Origin: Strongyloides papillosus
Taxonomy: Eukaryota; Nematoda; Chromadorea; Rhabditida; Strongyloididae
DNA length: 64,000 nt
Direction of reading: 5' to 3'
NCBI GenBank assembly: GCA_005656395.1
Contig: SRSI01000050.1
Span: forward strand, 3,038,001 to 3,102,000
The position numbers and the translations under genes were made by a program. This document shows positions 22,779 to 35,295 of the stretch, in pieces. A model generated the notes under the pieces. That model searched no databases and was not told where the DNA came from. It was given only the letters and a program-made list of their open reading frames with translations. Positions within the stretch are counted from its first letter, which is position 1; every line of letters starts with the position of its first letter.

Positions 22779-24391
22779 TTAGACGATAACTCCAAGCCTG
22801 GCTTCTATGTCTTTGGAGTGTGGTGTAAAGTATAGTTTGATCATTTCAAAAGTTATGTGTAGATATTGTTCAGGTTCCTTTGAGTATGATTCGTATTTGT
22901 AAGGGTGTTTTGGATGTGTTTTGGTGTCAGTGAATGGGATGGCAGGTTCTATTTGCGTACCTTCGTGCCATTCATTGAAACTTGTTATTGATACAATATC
23001 GGCACGAGCTGTATGTGCTTCTTTGAAGTGCTCTTTGTAGTATTCACCACCATTTCTTTTTTTCGTATTAATACTGTTCCAAGGACGGACACGTTCATCG
23101 TTATACCCTGGCCCAACAGATGGAACAAATAGAAGATCATTCTTCTCGCAGAATTCTGAAAGACTCATCCAATTGCTCATTGTACTTCCGTATGAAAAAC
23201 CGTCTGAAGCGAAGTAAGTGTAAATACCATCGAAACCAGATTTAAGGATTTCTAATTGGTCATTCTCCTTAACTAACAGTCCAATTAAAATAGAATCATA
23301 CATAGTATGTCTAATAGTTAAAGACCCATTTAGTGATGTCATTTTATACCAATCACTAGAGTCAATTAAATAAGAATCATAAATGTAGAATACAGGTTTT
23401 TCTAATTGTGCGATATCTTTGGCATCTTTTTCGAAAGAACTTCCTTTTTTTACCTCAACCTTTTTTGGTTTCTGTCTATAAAATCCGTTGTGTTTACCAT
23501 ATGTGTCAATAACGTATTTAATGTCATCATGAATACTTTCAATTGTTCTTCCTTTGTAAGGTTCCATGTGGAATGTTATTTTTAATTTATATTTTACGGC
23601 AATATCCAGATATGTTTTTATCATATCCTCCCAAGGTTTCCCTTCACTATCCGCTATGCCTTTTGGAAACCATGAAATAGCTATGGCATCTATTCCTGCT
23701 GATGATATCATTTTCATGTGTTTTTCGATCACTTCTGGATTGCGGGAGGAGTATGGTCCTAATTGTGGGTAGAAAACCGAAGCTATTTCATTTGGTGGTT
23801 TGTAATAATATAATGGTTCTTTTGAAGGATCGTCCCACTTCTTCAGGACATGATGGTTCCAGTGATAATAAGAACCATTGTCAAATTCTGGTGTTCCATA
23901 CCATGGATAGTAGAAAACATGTATTGGTGCGCTTGTATGATCTTTTTCATTAATAACCCTTGTAATATTCGAACTTATTTTCGTTGTTTGAACTGTCTTC
24001 TTTTCAGTAACTACTTGTGTAGTAGTAGTAGTCGTTGTTGTTGTTGTAGTTTGCTTTTTTTCTACTTTCTTATCAGGTATCTTTTTAGTTATTATTTCCG
24101 GTTTGACTACTTCTGGTAAGGTTGTTAATACATCCATAGAAATAATCTTTTCTTTATTTTCAATAATATTAACATTAATTTCCTCGTTCTCATCAACTAA
24201 CACTTTTGACAGTTTTTTTTCTTCCATTATTTGAAATTCATTAAACTACAAATAAAATACACATAAAAATCTATAAAGTTTAATTGTACCTTTCTGATAT
24301 TGTTTGTATTCATGATAGCAACGAATCCTAGGTAAAATGTAAATACCAAAGTACATAATATAAGGAATTTTAGTGTTTGTATTGCACGCAT
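22779..24391 (-). CDS. glycoprotein endo-alpha-1,2-mannosidase, GH99 (MANEA-like)
   Basis: Exons 24391..24290 and 24245..22779 (44 nt intron) give 522 aa. The first exon encodes a type II signal anchor (LKFLILCTLVFTFYLGFVAI), expected for a Golgi enzyme. A stem follows with an unbroken run of about 11 Thr (residues about 101-111) in a Lys-rich context, likely O-glycosylated. The GH99 domain runs from HVFYYPWYGTPEFDNG to the C-terminus and includes HWNHHVLKKWD, FYPQLGPYSSR, ISWFPKG, FHMEPYKGR, YDSYLI, GYND and FNEWHEGTQIEPA. The last motif has the two family catalytic Glu residues. The enzyme would trim glucosylated mannose from N-glycans in the Golgi. Without the first exon the anchor would be missing. 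Confidence 0.93.
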
Positions 24392-25093
24392 TCTTTGAAA
24401 AAAAATATCTTTTAATAAATATAGAAATTAATTAGATGAAATGTTTAGATATATTAATATCACCAGTTTTATTTCCCTATCACTTGTTGAATAATATGGA
24501 AATTATAAACATTTGAGAAAAATAATGTTTTCTGTAAAGATAATAATAAGTTTTATCACAAAGACGAATCTATTAAAAACAAAATAAGATTGATAAGCGA
24601 AACCAACGACAAAGCAATGCAAGACACATCTCCGATGTTATATTGAATTATTAATAAATATTTTTTACAATTAGATACTTATGTTTATTATAGAAATAAT
24701 TAAAAAAAGGAAAAATATACGAGAGCACCACAGCAAATTGAAATAAATAAATGACAATCAATTTAGTGTGTGTTTACAATGTTTAACAAACAAAAAGTCA
24801 ATGTTTATTCATGTTAAAATGAAGTGATGTAACCATCAAATTCCATTTATAAAATGATAAAAAATAAATTATGATACTGATGAGATTATGCATATTAACT
24901 TTCCATATGTTGAGGGGCTTAATTCCAATTTCTAAGATAATTTGTCTTAGTTAGATTTCTTGATTATGCGGGGTAACCTCAACAATGCATTATGGTCCTT
25001 GTGTTTTTATTTACCAAGTAAACTTTGATTATTAATTATTACTATTTTTACTCCTCACTAATTATATTTGAAATTTAAAGTAACAAAACTGCC
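24392..25093. other. divergent intergenic region, no gene seen
   Basis: 700 bp between the endomannosidase start and the BARD1-like start. AT-rich. No RNA gene or exon could be supported. Confidence 0.5.
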
Positions 25094-27848
25094 ATGAATT
25101 ACAGTTTAACGAATAATAAAAAAACTAAAACTTTATCTTTGGATGATCCAGACCTCCCTGATTGGGAGGAATGCCAAACTGAGATTTATAATCTCCTACA
25201 AGTAGGTCGTAGATTCAGTAGTACTTTTTAATTATTATAATAATTTATAATAGAATATCACTGATCCAGAGGTGCGTGATATGATGGCAAATAAAATTTC
25301 TACACTAAAGTTTCTACATGAAATGCAATTTATTGAGGAGGTTGATGAAGTAGTGAATAATTACTTTAATGACAGCCAGTACGAAATGATGACACTTGGA
25401 AGTCAGGAATCTGATAGTTCTGATATCCCAATTGTGGATGAAAATGAAAAATCGTATTTGATGGCGGATAGTGTAAATACTTTTAATTTACCAGATATTA
25501 TGGAAAGTATTAGGACCAGATTCGGGTATGATGAAAATTCTATGGTATATAACGATACATCACATAATTATATGTTTAATGAGTTTACATTGAATTCAAT
25601 GGATTTGCCATCGGATTCAGATAATAAATGTCGCGGTCACAGTCCAGATGAGTATAGTCCCATCAACCGGAAACCTGTGAAAAAAGTTAAATTTGTAGAT
25701 GTTGAAGAATCAAGCAATAATTCCCAGTATTCCAATGAAAATGAATACAAGGGTGATGGAGAACTATTTCTCCGTAATTCACCTACCACCACAGGGAAAA
25801 AAGATAATTTTAAAGAACCCTTTCAAAGTAATATGTTATTTGCAACACAAGCACAATTTATTAACGGTGGAGACACTTCATACAATGATAACGATAGCAA
25901 TTTAAAATCACCCAAAGAGGATGTAGATAATTGTACATTATTTCAAACTCAAGCAGCATTTATAACTAACTTTAACAAAAATAACACAGAAGAAACTGAG
26001 GATATTAATATATTTGCAACGCAGATGCCAATTGATAATACCAAATTTATAACCGCATCACAATTTCCTGTCCCAAATAAAAACAGTGCATCTTTTAAGA
26101 TTCCCCTACTCCCTGGTATAGGGACTATAAGAAAAAAACCTATTATTCCAAAGGAAACATTTGCCGCAAGAACATCACTTACTGTATTTGAATCAGCCAT
26201 CGAAAGAACAAACAAAGGAACTGATTTTATAAGGAGAGAGATCAAGAGAGCTGAAGAGGATGACTGTAATTTCTTTGAATCTGACCACACAAGTAGTAGT
26301 AAGAAAAGTTCACCTATGGATTGTTATGAAATGAAAGAGAATATTGATGTCATTAGGGAAGAGATTATGAAGCCAAATAAGGAGGATAATTTAAATAAAC
26401 AAGGAAATGATATTTTTATCAGTCGTTCAGCTCTTTTGCAAGTTGAAGAAAATGAGTTTTGTTATGATATTGGTGATGTAGATAATTCTAGTCAGTTAAC
26501 TGGAGAGGAAATCCCAATGAGATATGCCAAATCGTGCTTAGTAATTTCGAAAAGTAAAATACCGTCAACAGATAGATTGTATATAAAGGAAAATGAAGAA
26601 GCATTTCCATTAACTTTCTGTGAAAGTCAGCACATCGATAGGATACCATGTCAAACAGAACGGCTATCAGTAACAGTGTCAGAGATGGCTTCATTGAACA
26701 TTAACGAGCGGAAGGATCATTTCTATGACTTTTGTAATTTAATTAAAAAAGTTAAATCAACAGTAAAAATTATCAAGACATTTAAAGAGCAGAATTATTT
26801 CGATTTAAATAAATTTGATGGGTTTGGTTTGACACCCCTACATTATGCGGTCCTTACAAACAAAGTTTCAATAGTTAAATGGTTAATTGAGGAATGCAAT
26901 CATTACATTAACCCCCATGGCGGTTATGATGCCAAAACTCCACTTCACCTCGCTGTAGCGTATAAAAGGATTTCAATTATCAAAGAACTGTGTACTAAGA
27001 TTGGTATTGATGTTGATGCCAAGGATATCTTCGGTTGTACACCAATAGATTATTGTTTAGATGATGAGAAAATACAAAATTTATTATTTAACTCAAAAAG
27101 AAAATCGTTTATAAAAAATAATTATTTTAAATTTATACCAAAAATTCTAGTTGATACTTCTATAAATTTCGAAAGTTTAAAAAAGTGGAAACAAACACCA
27201 TCAAGAGAATTATACGAAGTGTTTTCGCTGTCTAAAATAACCACTCATTGGATAACAAAATCACTAGCATTAGACATGATTAAAGAATCAGATGCACTGT
27301 ATGAAGCAATTATTAGAAGAATTTATATATTACATGAAAATACACTGAAAATTATACTAGAAAACAAATCAATGGACAAATTTAATGTTGAGGAGAATAG
27401 ATATATTTATTTTAAGGGTATCCTCCTGGAGAACGGGAAGTATGAAAATTCAAATTTAAAAGAAGGCCCAAAGACAAAGCTGGCAATGAAACCAAATCTG
27501 TTTCGTGGATGTTTTTTCTATGTTCATAAAAATGGTGTTGAGGATCAATTACGTGAAAAGTTAAAGAAGTGGATAGTGCTAGGGGAGGGTGAACTTTTGA
27601 AAGATAAAGTAAGTGTTGAGTGTGTACTTGAAAACAGGAGAGATGTTGTCCCATTCTACATAAACATGAATAATGGCAATAGTTATGACGATAAATTGTC
27701 TCCATCGCACCCCATTAATACTTTCATAATTACAGACAAGGAACCAGAAGATTGGATGGAAATATTGCGTAAAAAAAATGTATTAATAAAAACTTCAGAA
27801 TTTATAAAGCGTTGCATTCGTTCTTTTAATATTGACTATAATTATTGA
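25094..27848 (+). CDS. BARD1/BRD-1-like protein: ankyrin repeats plus tandem BRCT, no RING seen
   Basis: Exons 25094..25201 and 25254..27848 (52 nt intron) give 900 aa. Ankyrin repeats lie near residues 560-640 (GFGLTPLHYAVLTNKVSIVK, AKTPLHLAVAYKRISIIKEL, DAKDIFGCTPIDYCLDDEK). The last repeat matches the BARD1 type (NIFGLRPVDYTDD). The C-terminal 220 residues look like two diverged BRCT units (ITTHWITKSLALDMIKESDA, PNLFRGCFFYVHKN, NTFIITDKEP). The N-terminus (LPDWEECQTEIYNLL, ISTLKFLHEMQ) is helical and has no C3HC4 RING, unlike C. elegans BRD-1. The acidic middle contains repeated F-x-TQ motifs (LFATQAQF, LFQTQAAF, IFATQMP), candidate ATM/ATR sites. Known BARD1 pairs with BRCA1 as a ubiquitin ligase in DNA repair; without a RING this one could only act as a reader or scaffold. 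Confidence 0.8.
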
Positions 27849-28096
27849 TAAATAAATTTTATTTATTTTGGGAGTTTTAGAGAATATAATATGTTTATTG
27901 TGGTATTTTTCTATTCTTTAATGAGATAGCCTTTGATTTATACTTATGTCTATTTTCCTATTTCTCCATTTAAATTATTCTCAACAATAAATCTTTTCCT
28001 TAATACTTATAATCTTTCATAAATTTAAGAATAGTTTATGTTAAAAATGGCAAACAATGAAATTGTAAAAATTTTGAAGAATAACTATTATTTATC

Positions 28097-29237
28097 ATGA
28101 TATTTCCATATTTCTTTGTTATATTAATAATAAATGTGTCAACTAATGCAATTAATTTGAATTGTGAGATATTGAGTTTTTCTGATAAAAAAGGTAATTA
28201 AGTTAATTATTACGAATTATATTTATTTAATTTTCCAGAAAAATTGACGTCACCATCTTTCCCACAACCATCACTTCCAAGAACATGTACTATTTATCAA
28301 ATTAAAGCTCCTGATAATTATTCAATAAAATTATACTTTTCATATTTCTCATTCTTATCACGATCTCCAAAGTGCACGGATTTTCTGAGAATATATACAA
28401 CTATCAATACAACGGAAATCTCAACAGATACCCAAGCATATTCAGAGTATTGTAGCAATGAAATATCTTCGAATGTTACATTTATATCAAAGTATAATTA
28501 TATGTATATATTGTTTTTATCAGAAACAGGAAAATCTCATGGATTCGTAGGGCATTATAGTTTTCTAAATAATTACGATTATAAACAGAATGCTTTACAG
28601 TATGGTGATTATGAATTTGAGACTTACTCACTTAAAGGGAATTTATTTTCTCCTAATGCTCCATATTACCCACCGAATGATATTTTGGCCTATTATTTTA
28701 TTCCAGCAATGGATGGTAGGAGACTAATGATTAACATAACATTCTTTGATTTTCCTAATGATTCATGTAACACTGATTATTTGTTGGTTAAAAAGTTGAA
28801 ATCCAAAGAGGTTATCGAAAAAATTTGTAGTGGTTCTAAGTATCCATTGTACTATATCTCTTCAGTTGGTTTTGAGATAGACTATAAAACTGGAAAGAAT
28901 ACTTTAAATGTATGTTTATATTTTTTCTTAAAACTTTTTATCACTAATTAAATTTTAGATATTAGGTTTTAGTTTAACTTTTGATCATCAACAATCAAAT
29001 TTTGATAATATAAATAAATATCTATCCTCATCTCAAGAAAGTCATAACAATTCATTGGATATTGATGAAGGAAGTAATAATTTTCCATCAATTGATAATA
29101 TTGTTTGGTACGAATTAACGAAGTTATCAAGTTTACTAAAAATAGATATTCAGGCAATTGCACCTCAATCACAATTTTTATTTCCTATTATCAGCAATTT
29201 AAGTAATGAAAAAAGTAAGTACACTTACATTTTCTAA
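28097..29237 (+). CDS. secreted CUB-domain protein
   Basis: Exons 28097..28193, 28239..28909 and 28959..29237 (introns 45 and 49 nt) give about 348 aa. A signal peptide (MIFPYFFVILIINVSTNA) is followed by a CUB-like pattern: LTSPSFPQPSLPRTCTIYQI, then CTDFLRIYTT. A second unit reads LFSPNAPYYPPNDILAYYFI, then CNTDYLL. The third exon is Asn/Ser-rich. The last codons before the stop overlap a GTAAGT, so a further exon might exist. The protein is tandem with a second CUB gene 202 bp downstream on the same strand. CUB domains mediate extracellular binding; no protease domain is present. Confidence 0.75.
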
Positions 29238-29438
29238 TATTTACTATGTTTTCATCTTATTTTCTCAATATTTAACAAGTCTCATTTTATTTCCTAAACT
29301 CTAATACTATTAATTTTCTAAACTCGATAAAAGCTTTTTATTGACTATATTTTCTTTTTAATATAACAAACTACATAAAAGCCTCGAATTTAGAATTTTA
29401 AAAACATAAATATTTTGTAAGGATAGTAGTGTCTTGAG

Positions 29439-30608
29439 ATGGTTCTTATTTTTTCATTTATTGTTATTATATCTCATATTAATCATATAATCATATTAGG
29501 CAATAGAGCTTGTCCAATCAAAATTATATCATCGAAGGCTTCTAATGAGGTTAAGAAAAAAGAGAATAATCAGGAGATTGTCTATAAAGAGGGAGTCTTC
29601 GACTCTCAAGTACATGGTTTATCTAATCAGAAATGTCATATTTTGTTTATTGGTGCTGTTGGGGAGTATGTTCAATTGACTTTTACAAAATTTAATTTGG
29701 AAGTTGGCTTAAACGATTTTAATGGAAATGAAACTAAAGGGTAATTTATTTTTTTTAATATTTATAAATTTTTTAGATGTCAAGATCAAGATCATATAGT
29801 TGTTCATGTTCTAATAGGATCAAGGATGTCTAAAATAAATGACTTCTGTGAGTCTCAAGAACCACCTCAATTAATGTCTCCAAAAAATATTATAACAATT
29901 GAGTATATCCCAAGGGAATCTGATGTCCTACGAAGTCAAATGCCTAATCATGGTTTTCAATTAAAATATAGGTTTTTAAATGACTTCACAGAAACTCTTG
30001 AAATGAATGCTATCAAAGATACCTCAAAATCTTGTGCTTTTATATTCAACATGTCAAATGCGGAATCTGGAACGATGATGTCCGTAAATTATCCAGGATA
30101 TTATCCAAGGAACCTAGAATGCGAATATATATTTATCGCTAAAGATGGTTATGTTGTAGCAATAAATTTTGACTACTTCGATGTTGAAGGTTTTGCTGGT
30201 TGTGAAGATTCAACTCAATCGGACTACGTTTTATTTAGTAACTACAAAACAATTGATAGAACAAATAGAAGATTTTGTGGAAAAACAAAACCAACATCAG
30301 TAATTGTGAGTGAATCAAATTACTTTAGGATGTTATTTAAAACAAACTACATCTTCGATGCAACAGGCTTTTATGCTCATTATCAATTTTTAAATACCCG
30401 TAAGTTAAATTCACTTTAATATTTTTAATGGAAACTAGAATAAAAAGCTCTTCTACTTTATGTAATGTTTTTATATTTTTTAGAGGAAAGTAACACGAGA
30501 ATAAAATTCTCAGTTCCTGTTATATCTAATAGTAATAGTTATAATGTTTATAACATAGTAATAACTTTCATTTTTTTTATCAAATTTCTGTTATTTATTA
30601 GTTTATAA
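29439..30608 (+). CDS. CUB-domain protein with C-terminal hydrophobic (GPI-type) tail
   Basis: Exons 29439..29740, 29777..30399 and 30484..30608 (introns 36 and 84 nt) give 349 aa. The N-terminal signal peptide MVLIFSFIVIISHINHI is followed by a diverged first CUB (GVFDSQVHGLSNQKCHILFI) and a clear second CUB (MSVNYPGYYPRNLECEYIFI, then FDYFDVEGFAGCEDST, SDYVLF, RRFCGKTKP). The last exon ends with NIVITFIFFIKFLLFISL directly before the stop, typical of a GPI-attachment signal or a terminal membrane segment. It has probable common ancestry with the neighbour at 28.1 kb but a different C-terminus. Confidence 0.78.
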
Positions 30609-30646
30609 GAAAAAATAAAAAATAATGTTCTGTGATAAATATTGTG

Positions 30647-31662
30647 TTATTGAATCATCATCTCTTTAATGAAATCTCGACATATACCGTTTATGCATTT
30701 GAATAATGGACCACAATCTTTTGGAGCATGTGAACAGAGGGAACCTTCTACACGGATACATAATCCATTGTCACATCGCTCTCCAATTTGACACACTACA
30801 TTCATACAATCTTAAGAGAATAATGTTAATAATGAATTTATATTTACTTACTATTTTTTAAACATTCTCCATTAATGCATTCATAACCATCTCCGCATGA
30901 ACCTTCTTCACATACTAAACCTTGAATACCAGCACACAAACCTTCCCTACATACATTATCAAATGGGCACTTATTTCGACATTCTAAATCTTCAACACAA
31001 ATACCTTGTTTGCAAACTAAAACTTCACCACAATCACCATCATAAGCACACTTTGTTCCTAGTAAACTACTGCATATCCCATCAATACACACTTCCTCCA
31101 ATTCACAAGCAATATTAGCACAGTTATCTTGTATCATACATTGCCCATTCTTACAAATCATACCAGGATCACAATTACATTTCTCCCTCGGTAAATCCTC
31201 AATCATTTTACATTTATTATTAACACACTTGAATCTTGGACCACAATTAAAGGAGTTCCAACAAAAGTTATCAACCATCTTATAACATTTCCCTCCTCTG
31301 CACATCTCATCTTCATGACAAATAACATTCCAGCACTTATCCAACCTACAACGTCCCCCAATACATTTTCCTTTTGGTCCACAATCTGAAGACATTGCAT
31401 TCGCTATATCTTTATCAACTAAAGTATTTCTATCGCATGGAATCCCTTCAACAGGCCAACAAACTCCATTATAACACTTAAATTCATCACCACAAACAAC
31501 ATCATCACATGTCTTTGATGCTTTACCATCTTTATTATGACATTCTGTATTTACACATGTGTGATTCCTTGGGCATTCATATGCTCCAAAAAATATTGGA
31601 CAACGTTCCGTTGATGATATATTAAAAAAATAAATAGTAATATAAAATAATTTAACAATAAA
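30647..31662 (-). CDS. secreted cysteine-rich repeat protein (EB/EGF-like modules)
   Basis: The main frame runs from about 31662 to 30852 and joins 30810..30647 across a 41 nt intron. It contains many short modules of the form C-G-x3-C-x-x-G-x-C (DCGPKGKCIGGRCR, NCGPRFKCVNNKC, CGEVLVCKQGICVE, CGDGYECINGECL, CGPLFKCINGICR). These look like nematode EB or trypsin-inhibitor-like/EGF modules with many disulfides. A hydrophobic FIVKLFYITIYFF run precedes the first Cys and could be a signal peptide, but no ATG exists in that frame before a stop at about 31,663. The first exon is therefore unresolved. An ATG at about 31,711 (MIFLFK) in another frame may belong to it. The 3' end is only 38 bp from the convergent CUB gene. 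Confidence 0.7.
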
Positions 31663-32380
31663 TTATAGTTTAAAAATCTAATACAAAAACCTTTAAATAG
31701 AAATATCATTTTAATTAATTATAGAATTAAAAATTACCAAAACATCAGTTTGATATATCAAGATATAAATTTAATAAATCTAATCTAAAATTACTATTAA
31801 AAATGATATGTCTTTTAAAGGAGTATATGTAATTAATCATCAAGATAAATTTTATATACTTTGATGGAATGTAAATATACAATAATAAAACATTTTTAAT
31901 TTAATGATTCATTGACATTATTATAGCACTTATCACAATTTAAAAATGAATCACTAGATTTGTATTACTTAAAAAGTGACAAATTTTAAGATAAATTTTC
32001 ATCCAGCATTTAATTTATAAAAAAAGTTTGTATTATCCTTTTTTTTACATTGATATAATTATTTACATTAAAATTTGAAAGATAAATATGTTTTATAAAC
32101 CTGTTTTTGGTCATTCACATTTCTCACTTTCTTTATCTTCTCTTGAAGTAATCAGAAGTTTCATTGATGTATATATATCTTTGACAATCCAATGAGAAGG
32201 GATGATAGAAGATCAGAAAGTATTATCACTAAACTTTTGGTGTTCAAAATTTTTAAATAATAATACACGTTTTACAAATGTTTATTATTTTTTCCACTTA
32301 AGACATTTGTGCGTTGATACTTGAAAAAATTCATTCATCCTTTTTTTCTTCCCATCCAGTTAGAGTGGTACCCCTATGAA
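31663..32380. other. intergenic, no gene seen
   Basis: AT-rich divergent region between the cysteine-rich gene and MRPS7. A ccatccag at 32,351-32,358, upstream of the MRPS7 ATG, may be a splice or trans-splice acceptor. Confidence 0.45.
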
Positions 32381-33113
32381 ATGGCAAATTATTTAAAATT
32401 CCTATCTAAATCTGCATCGAGTCTAGCACAATGTAGGAACTTCTCTAAATTTACCCAGACTCTTCATAGTGTTTATGATCCAAGAATTTTCACTAAACCA
32501 ATTACCGATTATGAGGAAGTAAGTTTTGAGAAGGAGTTGCCTTAAAATTATCTTACAGCTCCAAAAACCATTAGCAGAGGACGATGAAAGAAAACATCGC
32601 CATGCCAAAGCAATGGGATACGATCGTTCACCAGTCTTCTATAGAAATCACATAGTTGATAAAATCGTTCGTGTATTTATGGAAGATGGGAAAAAAGATA
32701 CAGTTAGAACACACGTTTTAGAAGCGATAGAAATAGTCAAAAGAAGGCAATACAAAGCTTGGATTAATGCATCAGATGAAGAAAAAGGGAAAATAGAATT
32801 AAATCCTTACGTGATAGCAGAGAAGGCTATTTATAATTGTAGACCGTTATTGAAACTTACACCAGTAACAAGGGGTGGTGTAACTTATCAGGTACCAGCA
32901 CCTATAGTAGAGGGTGAAGCTGAATTCAGGGCTATGAAGATGATGAGGGATGTCTGTAGGATTAAAGCAAAACGTGGTGACAGTAGTTTGTCAAATATGT
33001 TAGCAACTGAGTTGTTGGCAGCTTTCAAGAATGAGGGATTGACTATACAGGCTAAACAAGATTTTCACAAAGTTTGTGAAGCTAACAAAGCTTATGTACA
33101 ATATAGGGGATAG
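32381..33113 (+). CDS. mrps-7: mitochondrial small ribosomal subunit protein uS7m (MRPS7)
   Basis: Exons 32381..32518 and 32559..33113 (40 nt intron) give 230 aa. The N-terminus (MANYLKFLSKSASSLAQCRN) is a plausible mitochondrial presequence. The S7 core is clear: DKIVRVFMEDGKKDTVRTHV, NPYVIAEKAIYNCRPLLKL, TPVTRGGVTYQVPAPIVEGE and MATELL-like LATELLAAFKNEG. S7 binds the 3' major domain of the small rRNA and helps assemble the mitoribosome head. The next gene, NAT9, begins 136 bp downstream on the same strand, a spacing typical of nematode operons. Confidence 0.93.
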
Positions 33114-33249
33114 ATTTGTAAAATTATTATATATTTTGTTGTTAATAAATATTTCTTTTTGATTTACTTAATTATCATGATGAATGGTATTATCAAAGTA
33201 CCAATATTTTCGGAATAAGACATTTATTGTATTTTTTGAATTACTCTAT

Positions 33250-33913
33250 ATGCTGATAAATAAAAATACTATAATCATTGGAACAAAAGTTGTTTTGGTT
33301 CCCTACACTTTTAAACATGTAGAGAAGTACCATCGATGGATGCAGTGTCCTGTTTTGAGGGATGAAACAGGATCTGAGGAGTTGTCGTATCAAGAGGAGA
33401 TAGAAATGTGTGAATCATGGAGAAATGATGATGACAAACTTACATTTATAGTGTTATCAAAGGAAGTTTTTGATAAAAATAAAGATGAAGTAAGGTTAAC
33501 ACACTTAATAATAATTTCTATGTAAAATTTTTAAGGTTGAAGCAATGATCGGGGATATAAATGGATTTATCCATTCTGAGGGAATTGAGCTTTCAGTTAT
33601 GATAGCAGAAAAAGATTTTAGGGGACAAGGATGTGCAGAAGAGGCCGTGAAACTCATGACTAAGTATTGTCAATTGACATTAGGAAATGATAATTTTTTC
33701 GCTGTAATTAATGATGATAATGTTAAGAGTATAAAACTTTTTGAAAAGTTAGGTTTTGTGATCACTGAAAAAATGGAAGTATTCAAACAAACCAAATTGT
33801 TTAACGACAAGGTGAAAGTTGAGAATAAATTGGTTCTTGATTATTACCAAACAGGAGATGCCCTTGAAGATTGTCCTGAAAATGCTATTTCACATAAAAA
33901 TGCCTCCTTTTAA
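33250..33913 (+). CDS. N-acetyltransferase 9-like (GNAT family)
   Basis: Exons 33250..33489 and 33536..33913 (46 nt intron) give 205 aa. The N-terminus carries the NAT9 signature: VVLVPYTFKHVEKYHRWM, then DETGSEELSYQEEIEMCESW and KLTFIVL. The acetyl-CoA site follows as MIAEKDFRGQGCAEEAVKLM, the R/Q-x-x-G-x-G/A loop, with NDDNVKSIKLFEKLGF at the end of the fold. NAT9 is reported to acetylate tubulin or affect microtubules in flies. The downstream partner in a possible operon is MRPS7. The frame upstream of this Met adds 22 residues unlike the family. Confidence 0.9.
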
Positions 33914-34039
33914 CTTCGTATATTATTTGTTTTTTAAAAAAAACTTAGTTTGTAACTAGATAAATTAATTTAACATTTTGATAAAAAAAAATATTATTTA
34001 ACAACTATTAAATTACCAACAAAACTTCTACAAACAATT

Positions 34040-35177
34040 CTATTTATCTTTATCTACTTTAGGCGTGTATTCACAAACATCCACAGGAACATAATAACTA
34101 TTCTTTCCTACCATTATAACTGCTCTATTTATGAAAGGTCCTAACTCGGGATCACGGAGTTTACACAGAGCTTCTATTATTGTTTGAGTATTAGTTAAGA
34201 TTTCTTCATCATTCATTTTTAAAGTTCCAATAATTGTGTTACATAAACCCCAATGAGGATATACAGGATCACCCCTAACATTCATTCTCACACCCTTCTT
34301 GAATTTCTCAATCATCTCAGGTAAATTATCTCCAAATCCACCATTTGTTTTTGTTGGAAGTCTCGATTTAAGAATACCTCTCAATGGTAATATCGTTGAC
34401 CCCATATCAGTGTGAGCCACACAAAAATCATAATCATCTATCCTAAATTGTCCTTTAATTATTTTTTTAATCATGTCTGGTCCTAATGCAATCTCAGCAC
34501 CACTTTCAATGGCTAATTCCTGTAACTTAGAATCAGCTACAAATGCAAGAATAGATCTTTTCTCTTTTGTTTCAATTGGATAAGGTACTGGTATAATATT
34601 ATCACTATTAGCTATCATTTTAGTCTTCTTTTTAGTAGTCATATTTAGTTCAATTCTTAAATTAACAATTCCATTAGGATTGTTAAAAATTGCCGGTTGT
34701 TGCATTTTTCTCTGCATATCTAATGCTTCTGTAATTGGATAGAATTTTGTTTTTACTTGATTTATAAAATAAACATTTGTTGGTGGAGTATCAGGGAGGT
34801 TGACCTCATCTTCAGCATTCCATCGCCCTGGGTGCTGTTCGGAGGGTGAAAGTAAACTTCTCATTCGTTTAATTTTAATCTTTTCCATGAAACTATACTG
34901 TTTTCTTGCAGCCTCTCTAGCTTCACGTTTTAATCTTCTTTCTAATTTCTGTTGACGTGATAAACTCGCTTTTAAAACACGTTTTCTACCTAGAAAATGG
35001 AGAGGATGTTATGATTTTATGGAGAACAAACTTACCTCTTGCTTGTAAAACGTCATAAGAAGTTGGTGTCAAGAAGTCATCAGTGAAATTTTGGATCGCA
35101 TTTTGATTTACCAATCCTAGAGCAGAGGATCGTGCTTTGGAAAAGCCAGAAAAAGAATTCCTGAGAAAAGATAGCAT
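34040..35177 (-). CDS. mrpl-1: mitochondrial large ribosomal subunit protein uL1m (MRPL1)
   Basis: Exons 35177..35036 and 34989..34040 (46 nt intron) give 363 aa. A presequence-like start (MLSFLRNSFSGFSKARSSAL) precedes a basic helical segment. The L1 fold follows: NLRIELNMTTKKKTKMIAN, AFVADSKLQELAIESGAEIA, DDYDFCVAHTDMGSTILPLR and GPFINRAVIMVGKNSYYVPV. uL1m forms the mobile L1 stalk of the mitoribosome. The first exon lies back to back with FCF2, and the two ATGs are 118 bp apart. Confidence 0.9.
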
Positions 35178-35295
35178 TTTCTACACTTTTGCTATATATT
35201 TTTCTCCAATCAGGAAATTTTTGTATACCGAAGATTGGGGTAATACGTACATTGTGGTACGTACAAGAGATAAACATTTGAAGTTAAATTTTGCT
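35178..35295. promoter_or_regulatory. short divergent promoter, MRPL1 / FCF2
   Basis: The 118 bp between two divergent start codons must hold both 5' ends. A tatatattttt block lies at about 35,193-35,203 and a gtacgtac-like block at 35,246-35,265. The bidirectional role is inferred from layout only. Confidence 0.5.

Noticed and set aside
25949..26290. 113-codon hydrophobic antisense frame in the BARD1-like gene
   Set aside because: Antisense shadow of the acidic Asn/Asp-rich exon; hydrophobicity follows from the complement of that composition.
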